A DNA stretch of 64,000 bases, taken from Ciona savignyi (Eukaryota > Chordata > Ascidiacea > Phlebobranchia > Cionidae). The notes under the pieces were generated by a model. The model worked only from the letters and a program-made list of their open reading frames with translations. It made no database searches and was not told where the DNA came from. The stretch lies in NCBI GenBank assembly GCA_000149265.1, contig CH003200.1, positions 57,239-121,238 of the forward strand, written 5' to 3'. How positions within the stretch are numbered: position 1 is the first letter of the stretch; each line of letters begins with the position of its first letter. Shown here in pieces: positions 36,774-49,700 of this stretch. The translations under genes and the position numbers were made by a program.

Positions 36774-39315
36774 GTAAGTAATATTAGTGAACGTGCTATA
36801 ACTTGTTTTAAGAATAAATCGACTAATGTGCTACAATATCTATTTTGTTTAAGAAGCAATATATAAATTGCTAACGGTAACAAAAAATTATATAAAGACC
36901 CTATTTTGTAACGATTTTAAAAAGCTGTGATAATGACGTTTCTGTTTGGTATGTTGCCCAAGATTTGACATTAAGGATTAAAAATCAAATGTGATGCGTT
37001 AAAGCGCTGTGGTCCCAGGGCAGGGCACATAACCGCTTAGTTTGCTGCATTAGGTACAGGCTTCTGATAATTTTTTTGTGTGTTTTTTTACCCGGTCCAA
37101 GTTTCAAATCATATTGGGCTCGTCTTCAATACCTGTCTAATATTAAAACGGCCGGGTTAACCACACGATCGTAGCGGTTGATTTCTATACAACTGTGTGC
37201 AGAGAAGACCCCACAAGCGAATTGTTTCTGATGAAAAAGTTTTCTGTGCGCCATCAAAACACCTATAAGTTGGAACCAGATAAACGATTTGAGTCCGGCA
37301 AAGTACAAGCAATTTTGGAGCAGATTTTAATGGTTTGTTTTGTATATTCATAATTCTTATGTCATTTAAAACTAATATTAACTACGGGCATCCAATGCCC
37401 ATTTTACCTATGGGCACGGATCTGGAAATGCTTTGCCTATCTTTGAAATCTTGAGTGCACAATTCAAATTACTCGGTAAATCTGTTTACAATTACTTGGT
37501 ATTTTTAAAAATCCATGGGGAATGCTTTTAGATTGATAAAGGAAATATATGCCTATACAGGATAACTCCTGTATATCACTGCGGGTGGACAAAACAGAAA
37601 ATAGTGCTTTAGCCTTCATAAGAACTAATCAATAATACACAATTGACAACATACTGCAATAGTTTCGGTAACCCGACGGTGGACGCAAGGCAATCGAACG
37701 ATTGCCCGTGTGTGAACGTCTCTTGCATTATTCCCATTCACGAGGATAAGATACTCCGTATCCCATTCGGGCGACCCCCTTCTATAACAATCAACCCGAC
37801 CAACAATCGTTAACTTCCCAGGATAACCTGGAAGACGTTGATTACAGCTCAGTCGCCGGCAGAGAGTTTTGCAAGCAAATCTCGGATACAATTTTGAAAG
37901 TTTTGAAAAACCAGGGCTACACTCGGTAAATTATCGTATTATTTACATACCATCCCAGTAGGAGATATTAACCACGCTTAATCGCAAATTTTATGATATT
38001 GAAAAATCATTTTATGCCAAACACACGCTAAAAATATATTTTTCCAAAACGTGCTATAACGATTCTCGTTTTGACGTTTTTTTTTCATTTTTACCGATTA
38101 ACTTGGTGGGTTAGTGCGTCACCTTTCAGCCGAAGTTAAAGATTCTAAACTGGTCGACAGCTAGTCGGTTACGTCTTTGGGAAAGGCACTTAACGGGAAA
38201 TACTCCTAACCAGTGAAATAATGGTTTTTAACAAATTAAAGAACGTCGTTATCATATACAACACACTGCAATAGCTCCGGTAACCCGACGGTGGGCACGA
38301 GGTAATCTGACCATTGCCCGTGTGTTAAACCCCTTGTGTTTTCCCATTCACGGGGATAAACATAAATATCCTATCCTATAATATTCCATTCTATCACTTT
38401 TGCGATATTCTAAGTGCATGTGTTTTTAGCTATTGATTTTAAATAAGTAAAAACAATATAGGATAGAATATTCATGTTTATCCCCGTGAATGGGAAAACC
38501 AAGGTGGTTAACACACGGGCAATGGTCAGATCACCTCGCGCCCACCGTCGGGTTATCGAAGCTATTGCAGTGTGTTGTATATATAATGCATACACACGTT
38601 CCTTTAATTTGGTGGAACCCATTAATCCGCTGGGTTCAGGCAATGTCCGTAAAGTGCCTTGCCCAAGGACACAACCGACTAGGTAGCGACCAGTTTCGCA
38701 CCTGCAACCTTTCGATTGAAAGGCGACGCACTTAACCGCTAGACCAACCGGCCGGAAAATGCGTGGGGGTGGCTATGTATAACATGTAATCTTTAATACC
38801 AAGATCCGCTGTTGCGTCTATGTTTAATGAGATATTGCTGTAGCTTCTATCCAACCCATTACACAATCCTTTCTATGCAACATTCACGAACTACTGACTT
38901 TTCATCAGGTTTTAACTATAATTTCGACAAATAATCGTGATTTTGTTTGGACTTTACAGCCGCGTCCTTATATTTTCTTCAGACCAATGGGCTACCATGT
39001 TATTTTTTCCGGTATAAGTTTTGAAACCGTGATATTGGGCTTCCCACTAAAACGGCTTTTTATATTCGTTGAGGAATATGAATTGGTCGCGTTAACCATT
39101 CGTTCACACAACTGTTCCAGTTTAACAATCATGAATGAATGTGCTACAGACATAAGCTGGTAGCGATCGTCAATATCGGGCAGCTGAAGGACCAGGGAAC
39201 CCGTGTGAGCAGTCGTTGCCTCATGGACACCAAGAGGGACAATTGGGCGGGAGCTTTTTATGAAGGGAAAACTCTCTGGGCCACAGCAACGGTGTATGGA
39301 ATATATTATGAATAA
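36667..39315 (+). CDS. DYNLT5: Tctex1-domain dynein light chain, DYNLT5/TCTEX1D1-like (whole gene)
   Basis: Four exons (36667-36773, 37203-37332, 37822-37925, 39150-39315) join in phase to 168 residues; human DYNLT5 is close to this length. The N-terminus has KRRGSMFDASLARL, recalling the KKRGS... of that protein. The Tctex1 fold then runs NTYKLEPDKRF, a mid helix (CKQISDTILKVLKNQGYTR), the central strand HKLVAIVNIGQL, SSRCLMD and a final TATVYGIYYE. Tctex1 proteins dimerise and link dynein intermediate chains to cargo, in cytoplasmic or axonemal dynein. All four donors and acceptors are GT/AG. The assignment to DYNLT5 rather than DYNLT2/4 rests on the RxKLVxIVxIGQL segment and is fairly but not fully secure. 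Confidence 0.85.
37203..37332 (+). CDS. DYNLT5: DYNLT5-like exon 2
   Basis: Acceptor CTGTGTGCAG. Encodes EDPTSELFLMKKF then NTYKLEPDKRFESGKVQAIL. Donor ATG|GTTTGT, phase 0. Confidence 0.85.
37625..37765 (+). repeat. SINE 3' fragment, DYNLT5-like intron 2
   Basis: Holds only the 3' half (GTAACCCGACGGTGG, GATTGCCCGTGTGT, CCCATTCACGAGGATAA). Confidence 0.8.
37822..37925 (+). CDS. DYNLT5: DYNLT5-like exon 3
   Basis: Acceptor ACTTCCCAG. Encodes DNLEDVDYSSVAGREFCKQI and the rest of the central helix. Donor CG|GTAAAT, phase 2. Confidence 0.85.
38095..38390 (+). repeat. SINE, DYNLT5-like intron 3 (first of inverted pair)
   Basis: Near full length: TTGGTGGGTTAGTGCGTC head, CTTTGGGAAAGGCACTTAA core, GATAAACATAAATATCCTAT end. 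Confidence 0.85.
38455..38757 (-). repeat. SINE, DYNLT5-like intron 3 (second of inverted pair)
   Basis: Full-length copy in the opposite direction, starting with the tail (ATAGGATAGAATATTCATG) and ending with the tRNA-like head near 38757. Only about 65 bp separate it from the plus-strand copy. Confidence 0.88.
39150..39315 (+). CDS. DYNLT5: DYNLT5-like exon 4
   Basis: Acceptor GTGCTACAG. Encodes HKLVAIVNIGQLKDQGTRVS then SRCLMDTKRDNWAGAFYEG and ends at TAA 39313-39315. The long opposite-strand frame here is its shadow. Confidence 0.88.
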
Positions 39316-39344
39316 TTTTACAGTGATTTGCGTTCTATTGGTTA

Positions 39345-39350
39345 AATAAA
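39345..39350 (+). terminator. DYNLT5-like poly(A) signal AATAAA
   Basis: Canonical hexamer 30 nt after the stop; implies a very short 3' UTR. Confidence 0.65.
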
Positions 39351-39374
39351 TACGTGCAACGAAATAATATCGGA

Positions 39375-39667
39375 TTATTAACCGGTTAGTCTGGTGGTTT
39401 AGTGCGACGCCTTTTAACCGAAAGTTTACAGATTCGAAACTGGTCGCTAGCGAGTCGGTTGTGTCCTTGGGCAAGGCACTTTACAGACATTGCCTGAACC
39501 CAGGGGATTAATGAGTTCTACTAAATTAAAGGAACGTGTGAATCATACACAACACACTGCAATAGCTCCGGTAACCCGACGATGGGCGCGAGGTGATCTG
39601 ACGATTGCCCATGTGTTAACCCCCTTGGTTTTCCCATTCACGGGGATAAACATGAATATCCTATTAA
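39375..39667 (+). repeat. SINE downstream of DYNLT5-like gene
   Basis: Full-length copy with head TTAGTCTGGTGGTTTAGTGC, core GTGTCCTTGGGCAAGGCACT and tail ATGAATATCCTATT. Confidence 0.88.
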
Positions 39668-39999
39668 CATTATATTAAGGTTAACTTAACATGTTATAAG
39701 GCCAGCTGGATTTAACAATTCATATTAAAATAATACGTAGTAACACTACTTTGTAAGTTTGATGCGTCTAAAATATTTTACCGTTATTTATTACGTCAAT
39801 AATATATTGATTATGCAGTTTGTGTATCATCAAGAATTATTTATGTCTAAATATGTGCGGTTTCTAAGTCGATTCCAGAATGGCTGCTTTGCGTCCACAT
39901 TTACAGCCATTCGTTATTTGGTCGGAACTTTGGACAAGACGCGAATGAACATTGGGCTCTTAAAGATTTTCTCAAAATAACTCAGCATTATCGCTTCGG

Positions 40000-40080
40000 A
40001 CTGGCATGCAAAGGGTTCGAAACTCGCCGCTAGCAGTCGGTTATATCAGGTGGTAAATGGACGTTGCTTAAAACCGATGG
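40000..40080 (+). repeat. SINE 5' fragment
   Basis: Head end only (GGGTTCGAAACTCGCCGCTAG, AGTCGGTTATATC). Confidence 0.6.
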
Positions 40081-40531
40081 TGCATACAGTTATTAAATAG
40101 CTTTGTTTAAAACAAACATTGGTTTCGTACCATAAAACAATTAAGCTGAATAAGCATTAAGTGATATAACTTAGTTCTTTTCCATTGGCGTAAAACCTTT
40201 CTACATTCGAAATAAGACGACGGGTAGTATGCGTAAGTGGATGTATTTGTGCCTTATCAACCGAAGTGAGGGAATAATGGAAACTTAGTTCTCATATAAA
40301 GCAGTGCGTGAGCATTATTGCAATGTGACTATTGTATCGAGCGCTAACGGGTAAAATTGACGACCGTAAGAACCGAAAATAAAAATAAATAAACGAAACA
40401 TTAGAACTGGGAATGCCTTGTTATCTGCTGTTGTGTTTTAAGTAAAACCGGAATTGCACCGGGCAATATTGGGGCTTTGTTCGTTAGAATCGGAACATTA
40501 TGGCAGGAAATACCAGGCTGTGACGTAAGTA

Positions 40532-40792
40532 TCATGTGCTCGGTATAGTTTCTTGAGGTTTTGGTTCAATAACAGGTTCACATGGTTCGACAGTTGTATC
40601 TGCGGGTGTTGGAAGCGTCGCGTCTGCTTCGTTGTTTGGTTGGGAGTTGGAACACGAGGCGTCATCAGTCGATGTCTCATTGACGCAGATTTCCTTCGAT
40701 TCGTCCTCCTTGTTTTTATCTTCGAGTTGTTTCTGATGCAACACTCGGTACTCCAGCGCTCGGTAGATCTGCTCTGCATCGTTTATTGTTGC
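40532..40792 (-). CDS. RANBP3: RanBP3 exon 12, C-terminus
   Basis: Acceptor TTTCTCGCAG. Encodes ATINDAEQIYRALEYRVLHQ, the last helix of the domain, then an acidic Pro/Glu tail (TVEPCEPVIEPKPQE). TGA at 40534-40532. Confidence 0.94.
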   Translation of the reverse strand, partial: ATINDAEQIYRALEYRVLHQKQLEDKNKEDESKEICVNETSTDDASCSNSQPNNEADATLPTPADTTVEPCEPVIEPKPQETIPST

Positions 40793-43700
40793 CTGCGAGA
40801 AATTTACAAATTGTTTTTTTTCGATCGCGAGGTAATCTGACGATTGCCCGTGCGTTACAGCCCATTGCGTTTTACCATTAACGGGGATAAATATAAGTAT
40901 ATTCTCTCCTATGTCCTTTTACGTTTTAACCGGATATTTTTGTGATTAAATTTGTATGAATGGGTCATTCTGATCATTCGGCCACTGGTATGTTCATTCA
41001 CATGATGGCTCCCTCAAGGGACTTCGGCCACAAGAAACCTGGTCCACACTTTTAGAGCTTAAACCTCCTGAAGCGAGCTCCGTTTCACCGCACACTCTTC
41101 TTCCGGGTTTCACATTGTTTATATATTTCAACCCTTTTTAATAACACGTAAACCGACTGTTCATTTTACGTCTTTCCTGGATGTGATTTGTTTTACTTGT
41201 TGCTATTTGATACTGGGGCACAAAATAAAAGAACTAAACATCGCCAGTTTTAACTTTTCCATACCTTAAAAGATATCTTTTCTACTGTAACGAATAGTTC
41301 ACTGGAATCACTATTTCCCACCATAATTTATATTGCATATCTTGGTTCAAATAGTTTACTACGGACTAAAGAGTCAACATAGATTTCTTACCGATATAAG
41401 AAAGACGCTTATACTGCCGTCTTCAGTTTGCGCCGACACACGTACCGACTTCTTACTGGCTTTCTCCACCGTCATTTGTGGCCAAACCTTGGTGTTTAAG
41501 AGAAGCCGCAAGCTGCCGTGCGTTCTCATGACTGGGGAAAACCCAGTGAGCATGATGGAGTTGGGAAAAACTATTTCTATCTTGACCATTTTAAGTCAAG
41601 AGAGAAATAGTCGAACACGATTTGCATGGTGAATTAGACTTTTATCCGAAAGGTTGCCGGTTTGAAACTGGTCACTAGCTAGTCGTTTGTGTCCTTCGGC
41701 AACGGAGAAAGCAAACATTACCTGAACCCAATGGATTGATGGGTTCTACCAAATTGAAGGAACGTGTGAATCATACACAGCACAATGCAATAACTAACCC
41801 AACAGTAGGCGCAATGTGATCGGACGATTGCCCGTGTGACGACACTCCCTACATTTTACCATTCACAGGGATAAACATGAATATCCTATATTCTAAACAC
41901 TGTTATTTAAATAAACATTTATGTTTCTACCACATATTTTAACAATAAATAAAATAAATATTTGTTTTTATACCAACGCTAAAATACTATCAATAATGGC
42001 AGCTTGGTCAGTATTTGTTCAATAATCGTGTTTTATTTGTCTACAATTGTTTTGTTAAGTTATATATCTTAAAATCGTTACATTTCTTTATTTAAAAATA
42101 TTCCACCTAATAAGCGACAAGCAATACACAACAAATATGTGGTTGTTTCCAAATAGGTTTAAATGTTGCCAATCTAAAAGTTGTACATTGGGGGGGTTAG
42201 GCTAACGTGTTGCCATCGCTAACAACATTTAATCGACCCATCGAAATCTTAATTTGTAAATCAAATTCAGTAAATACTAAATACCGTGACAACTTGTCTG
42301 CTGACATAAGACGATTAGTCGTCTTGTTTTAGCGCAAACCAGACAAACATGAGCATCTGGTATTATATCTACAATATGGTAAGTAAATATAACTTTATTA
42401 TGTTGCTTTAAAAGTTTGTGTGTCGCTGTTTTAGCTGAAGAGTAGCACCATTAAAACTGGTTGCTAGCTGGTCGGTTGTGCACTCAATCGAAAAAACGTC
42501 TCAATCATGCACAAGACACTGTAACCTGATGGTGAACCCAATTGATTAGCTAGCACAAGGATAAACATGAATATCCTATCCCATTTTATCTATGCAAATC
42601 ATATATCATCGGCAATTCCTATTTATATTTGCACCAAAACGTACCAAGCCTCGATTGAAAGTTGAGTCCTCCATCCATGCAAATCCCGTCGTTCAAATGA
42701 AGATTCCCCACCCCACGCTCCACCCAGTTCTGTTTCTTCGCATCAAACTGATACAACTTGCATTGCATCTGAGACCATTTGTTATTAATTCCAACAAACC
42801 GCAAGGATTTCAATTATTTAAAAATCGCCATGGTTAAAATTTCACAGCTGAAAGATAATACTGTGGGATTCGCTTTTAACTATTTTGTAAATTAGTTATC
42901 CTCTTATGTTGTGTGAGTACAGAAGCCAAGTAGAATATAAATGTTTTTTAAAGAATCAGATATATTGATTATATAAGTGTGTTACCAAGAAGTAGACGAA
43001 CGTGGACTAAGTTTTGCTGGAATTCTACAGTTAGGTCTAACTAACACGTCTGTTTGTTTTATTATGTCACATTAGGAATATGCTGTTTTAACTACTTTGG
43101 TTATCAGGTTTTTGTTTCTTTTTAACATAAAATGATTTGTCTGACTAATTAGCTTGGTGGGTTAGTACGTTGCCTTTCGGCCGAAAGTTTGCAGGTTTAA
43201 AACTAATCGCTAGCTAATCTGTTGTGTCTTTTACAGCAAATCATTTAGCGGCTATTGCCTGCACCCAGTGGATTAATGGGTTCTACTAAATTAAAGGAAC
43301 GTGTAAATCATACATTTATAACACACTGCAATAGCTCCGGTAACCCGACGGTGGACGCGAGGTGATCTGTTGATTACCGGTGTGTTAACCCCCTTGGTTG
43401 TCCCATTCACCGGCGATTTCTATAAATATTCTATCATATTTTAATTTCATAAATTAAGTGAAACACTACTCACCTGGAGGACATTCCTCTCCCCCTCCTC
43501 CCCAGTGATAACCTCCACCTCCGGTATGATCGTGCGGTTCTGTGAGGCGGCGAAGTGGGCGGCTGCGTCCTCCTCCAGCCCTCCACTCCTCTTCTCTGAT
43601 TGGTTGGTGGAATCAGCACTCGCAGTCCCATTGGTGGATGAAAATGTGGCAGAATCTGCCGTCCAATCAAATTAATTGAAAAGTATCAGAAATCATGACA

Positions 43701-46700
43701 CACCGGCAATCGTCAAGCATAGAATAGAACGATATTCATGTTTATCCCGTGAATGGAAAGAGATTATCACACAGACAATCCCCACACCCATTGTCGGGTT
43801 AGCGGAGCTATTGTAGTGTGTTGTATATCAGTCATTCGTTCAGTTTTATTAGAATGGAACAGTTCAATATTAAACAAGTTTACACACAGACTTGGAATCC
43901 CAGGTTGGTGACCAAAGTATAAAAATGTGTGGTGGCAACACAATATACTTTACTTCCTTGGTTGCAATTAAAAAATACAACACCAACTTATTTTTGATTA
44001 CAAACATCAAACAAATGACGTCTACCATGATAATCATAAAGACAAGGCACAAAATGTGACTTACCATTATTTGTTGTTGATTTAAACAAGAGAGAAGAAT
44101 CTGGGATTGAAGAAACCTGGAATTTTGTTTTTTTGAAACATTTATCGATTTGACCATATGCAGGGATGATTTTTCATTAGTTCATAAGATAAAAGTACAA
44201 TCAGGCATTTCAATATACCACAACTCGACTGAGGGCACGTGGTGACCAACATGTCATACCTTTGCTCTCTGTGCGAGGTTTTGTCCGAAAACAAACTCGG
44301 AGGAAGAAACGGAAGATCCTGCATCTCCGCTGTCGTTGGAACTTCCTTCAGTGCTCACCTTCAAATTGTATAATTATAAATATTAGACACGATATTTATG
44401 TTTTAGGACAGGATAGAATATTCATGTTTAAACCTGGGAAAACCAAGGGGGTTAACACACGTGCAATTCTCAAATCACCTTGCGGCCACCATTTTATCAC
44501 CTTAAATGGGAAAAGACAATGGTCGATATGTATTACTGTGAACTTGACCAAGCCACATGACATTGCTCCAACCCAGTGGCATCTAATGAGAAGCCACAAT
44601 GAAACTCATGTCTAGGAGCAAGTCAACTCTTACTGTTCCCACTTAAGCATGTAAATCACCCGACAAACTCATAGAATATATTTCCAAAATTATATTCTTA
44701 GAATTCGTTTTAATAAAAAATTAATAAAATAAACTTACACCAGCTTGAAAATAGAAGCAAGAAATATGATCTATTGTTAAATATATTTAATAAAGTTGTT
44801 AAAATATCTACAGTCGCTCGTTCTTCCATTTTCTTCCCGAACACGAAACCATCGGAAGAGGAAACAATAGTTGCAGCGTCGTTGTGACCTTGCAAGAATA
44901 GATTCTTCTCCTGTTCATTCCTCTCTTGTTTATCCTGGTCGTCGGTCTAAATATACTCATATTGAAGTTAGGATGGTTCAAACATAGTTAGAAAGCGCAA
45001 ACGGAGCCTTTGTCTTCCCATTTACATTCTTTGCATCCGAAATGTTATCGAAAATCCTTTCAATGAGACTTCGAACTAGGGCTGCGAAAAATTAACGGTT
45101 AACCACGGTTAACCGTTTTTATGGTTAACCGTCACGTCAAATTTTAACCGTTAAACCGTTTTTTAACAACTCTTTTTTTGAACTCTTTATCTGTTCGTTG
45201 GTTGGTTAAACACACGCTTTCATGACATGAAATACCTGACTGACAACAGTAAAAAATGTGGGATGGCAACATACAAAATATACCACTCAGGTTTTTTCAC
45301 TCATTAAGGTATTTTTTACAATGTGTCTACTGTAACAACCTATATAACACACATGTTCATTCATATTTTGAAACGTTACTTTACCGCCCACATTTAATTG
45401 GGCGTATTGCGTTTTAATAATCTTCAAATATACATAACTCCATTCACACGTTGATTGTTTCATTATTAACGTAATATAAGCAACCATTCAGACGCTGATT
45501 GTTTAATTTTTAACTTAATATTACGCATTACAATCAAAGTTATAATATGTGTCTTAAGGTGACGTTTAAAAACTATGAAGTAACACATAAATAAGACCCG
45601 ATAATGCCGGTAATCACGCGCGTTATTTCTTTGCTGCCCTTTACGGCTGCCTGAACTTTTTTTTGCCAAAAACGGTGCCGATTTGATGGTAGTTTAAAGA
45701 AAATCGGTTAACGGTTAACCGATCATTTTTACATCAGTTAACTGTTTTTTAAATTAACCGTTAATTCGCAGCCCTACTTCGAACATAATCCTTTAAACTA
45801 AAATAAGCAATTTAAAAATTTACATGAGAACCCCGTCGAATAATGGGTTCTAACAAATTAAATGAACGTCTAAATCATACACAAAACACTGCAATAGCTC
45901 TGGTAACCAGATGATTGATGCGAGGTGATCTGACGATTGCTGTGTGTTAACTAACGGCCCCTGATTTTAACATTTACCAAGATAAATATGAACTTACTCC
46001 AACCAGAAGATACAACAGTTGTTGTATATTCACAACTTATCGAGCGATTGTTACATCACAATCCCCACTCACCTTGGAGGAGGAAGGTTGATCAGTGGTG
46101 GTGTCGGGAAGTTGCTCTTCCCCCCCATTTTCGCTCGACTCCTTTGCTCCCGTGGATTCCTTCTTCTCCTCCGGATCCTGATGAATCAAGATTTAACAAG
46201 AAGTTTGGATTCCAAATTGGCTCTGATTAAAATTATTTTCAGGAATATTCGTAATACAACTCAGAGGTATTAAACACCGTAGTATAAACTGTTAAAAAAG
46301 TCTAGAAATTTTTGGTACATTTTGTTACATCATAAAATATTGGCAATCTTAAAGAAAAAAAAATATAAAAACAATGAATGGAACGGAATGTCAACGATCT
46401 AGGAAAACTGTTCAAATACGCCTTCAACTGATGAATTGTCCATTACAGATGAGCAAAAGAATAGAATATTCATGTTTATCCCATGTGAATGGAAAATGCA
46501 AGGGGCGTTATCACATGGACATCGTCAGAACTTATGAATACAAATGGGAGTGTTCTCACATGGTCTGATTACTTTGCAAATATTAACATGGGCATTCTGA
46601 CATGTGTATACAATACATCCACAGATACATGGAATACACAAATGCAGTTACATCTTTCGCTGCAGTGGATTCAGTCTTGGATGGAGATTCATCCTCTTCA

Positions 46701-49700
46701 TCAACCACGAGGAATGGATTCCCGGAGGAAACAATGGAAGTTGATCCAGTTCGTGCCGGTTGGACGACCTCGTTTCTTGCTCCTGGGATGCAGAGCAAAA
46801 TAAATTTTGTAAATTTGTAACAATTTTAAAATTTTGGTCATTTTGTAAAAATGTGTTCATTTTGTAAAAAAATTGTAATTTTATTTCCTAGTAATTTACG
46901 TCAAAGTAGCGCCTTAATTTGACAATAAAGATAAAGGATGAGTAAAAGCAATGTAGACACCTGATACAAAATACTGTGGCTGTGGAGGTAATGAATCTTG
47001 CGCTAATCGAAAGAACAGCCTAGGCATTTAATATTGAGACATGCACCCATCGTCGGTTTACCAGAGCTATTGCATCATGTTCTATGTAATGAACACATTT
47101 CTTTTATTTAGTAGAACCCATAAATCCGCTGGGTTAAAGCAATGTCCGTTAAGTGCCTTGTCCAAGGACACAACCGACTAGCTAGCGACAAGTTTTGAAA
47201 TTGCAACCTTTCAGTTGAACGGCATCGCACTAAACCACCAGACTAACAGGTAGAGCATGTAAGAATTTTATAAACTTAATTTTCTAAGTTTACTTAAAAT
47301 TATAAAAATAAAATTTAATTTTGGTAAACTGTGAGTAATAGCACGAAATTCACATTTTTTTGGAAAATAGAATCATATAAAACTAAGAAATGTATGTGGC
47401 AAACATAATGTATTCCTATTGTTGGCATTTTGTAGAACAAATAACACCTAAGTCATTATCAATAGAAATAATTTGAATATGATAGGATAACGCAGGAGGC
47501 AGTATCAAACAGACATCCGTCGTATTACCTCATGTCCACCATCAGGTTACCCGGAGTTAAACTTAAACTATAGAAATATATTTATTAAAGTTTTTATTAA
47601 AATTTCTTTTTTGTTTTATACCAAAACAAATTTGAAAAAATCATCATTTCTGACTGATTAGCTTGGTAGGTTAGTGCGTCGTCTTTCAGCCGAAGGGTTG
47701 CAGGTTCGAAACTGGTCGCTAGCCAGTCGGTTGTGTCCTCGGGCAAGGCACTTAGCGGACAATGTCTGAAACTATCAGATTAATGAGTTCTACTAAATTA
47801 AGGATTGTGTTAATAATATACAACATACTGCAAAATCTTCAGTAACCTGACAGTGGCCGCGACGTAATCTGACAATTGCCCATGTGGTGATAAACAGGAA
47901 TATCCTATTCTATCCTATTTCAATAAGGTAATAATGGTACAATGAACTAACAACTCTATGTTAGTAATGCAAATGTCACTCACCAGAAGTGCTCGATACA
48001 GAGAGCTTTGGTGGTTGGAGGAACTTACAACGCGATGTGGGATCTACGTGACAAACAACAATGTGAATCACATGAAAAACTTATATTTTTACCAAAAAAA
48101 CGAGAGTTGAAAAATTTTGCCTGAATTGTTTGAAATGTGCAAAAGTGCAAATATTTGGCGAGATGAAAAACCAAAACAATTTAAGAGTCAAACAAGGGAT
48201 AATTTAGGTTTATATTTAAATCTATGCATATTTTTAAATTTCTAATAGGTACCGGTATGGTTATAAAATTTCTTTTTTGGGCAAAAATATAATGAAATCG
48301 AACTCTTTAACACTACCACTACTTTTAGTGTTTTTTTAAAACATATCAATATACAATTAAACCTCTTAGATTCAGTTTTTTTGTCAATGAACAATAATAT
48401 TGAACTGACAGAACAACTGTAAAAAGAATGTTAAACCATAATATTGGCAACCATTATCAAAATGTAGCTGTATTTACTTTAATACCGATACAAAACAGCA
48501 AGAATCAATAATATAAATGCATTTCTCTAATTCTACCAGTTTCATTAACTGGTAATTGATTGAACAATTTAATTTTTGACACATTGGAATCCTTAGGGTT
48601 GGAGCAATGTATTAAGTAAATAAAAGAACACAGACAATAAATATATGATGCTGATCATGCAATCATTTGTGTCTCAACAGCTAAACATACAAAATGACCA
48701 AACAATGTATGTTATGTGTCGGTAAGTAAGACGGTAAGACAGGCGATTTTTTAAGCGTTATGAGGCCCTTAATGCCCAATGCACACACAACTTCCACAAG
48801 TATCAATATTTATGTAACTTTATGCATACACCACAACTCTGGTAGAAATGCGTTTTATGTGCATAGAAACCATACGACGTTGTGGTTTTACCTGGGGTGA
48901 AAAAGTTGAGCATCGAAATAAATTATACGTGTTCGTTTGATATGTCTTTTTATTAATTCAATTAAGGCTGAAGTTTAACTAACCACATGTGTGCAAAACT
49001 TTCATTGATGCAATCTAGAAGCGGCCTTTTGCAACCTTAATATCCCAAACATGCTTAACAACCTACCTTCCTCGGCAGCCTTGGGAACTGGTTTAGCTTG
49101 TCCGTGAATCAATGTTGGTGGTTGGAGTCGAAAGGTTGGTCGTTTCTCTTCTGGTTCGCTGTCGATAGGTTCAGTGGATGAGCCAACCATATCAGCTCGA
49201 GAGCGTTTTAACAGCGGCTGCTCCTTTGCACCATTGCTCTCTGCAACAAGAGAAATAATTTTGATTGAAATATTTTTTATATTTTGCATTTTTTTTATAA
49301 TTATACATACGGTTTAATGTTCACATCTGTCTGTATCTGTAATAAATAATTAATTTAATTATAGTAGTGTTGTAACATCTGCCATTTTGCTGTCTTTCAC
49401 CTCCGGTTCCTGATTTCATTGTGAAAATATACAAAACTAAACATGCATTAAATATACAACTAATGGAAAAATATCTGCATAGTAGCAACACAAGTTTTCT
49501 ATTCATCTTTATAAAAAAAACATCTGAAAAAAAGAAAAATTGAATAGGCCATGTACAACTGAAAATCAAGATTAATATATATATATATATATTAGGGGTG
49601 CGAAAATTTAACGGTTAACCACGGTTAACCGTTTTTATGGTTAACCGTCATGTTAAATTTTAACCGTTAAACCGTTTTTTAACAACTTTTTAACAACTCT

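Noticed and set aside
38992..39474. 160-codon minus-strand open frame
   Set aside because: Mirror of the last dynein light chain exon and a SINE; the plus strand has clear family similarity.
44262..44615. 117-codon plus-strand open frame
   Set aside because: Antisense of RanBP3 exon 7 joined to a SINE fragment.
47653..47720. Functional tRNA gene
   Set aside because: B-box-like text is the head of a SINE present many times in the window; no intact cloverleaf or terminator.
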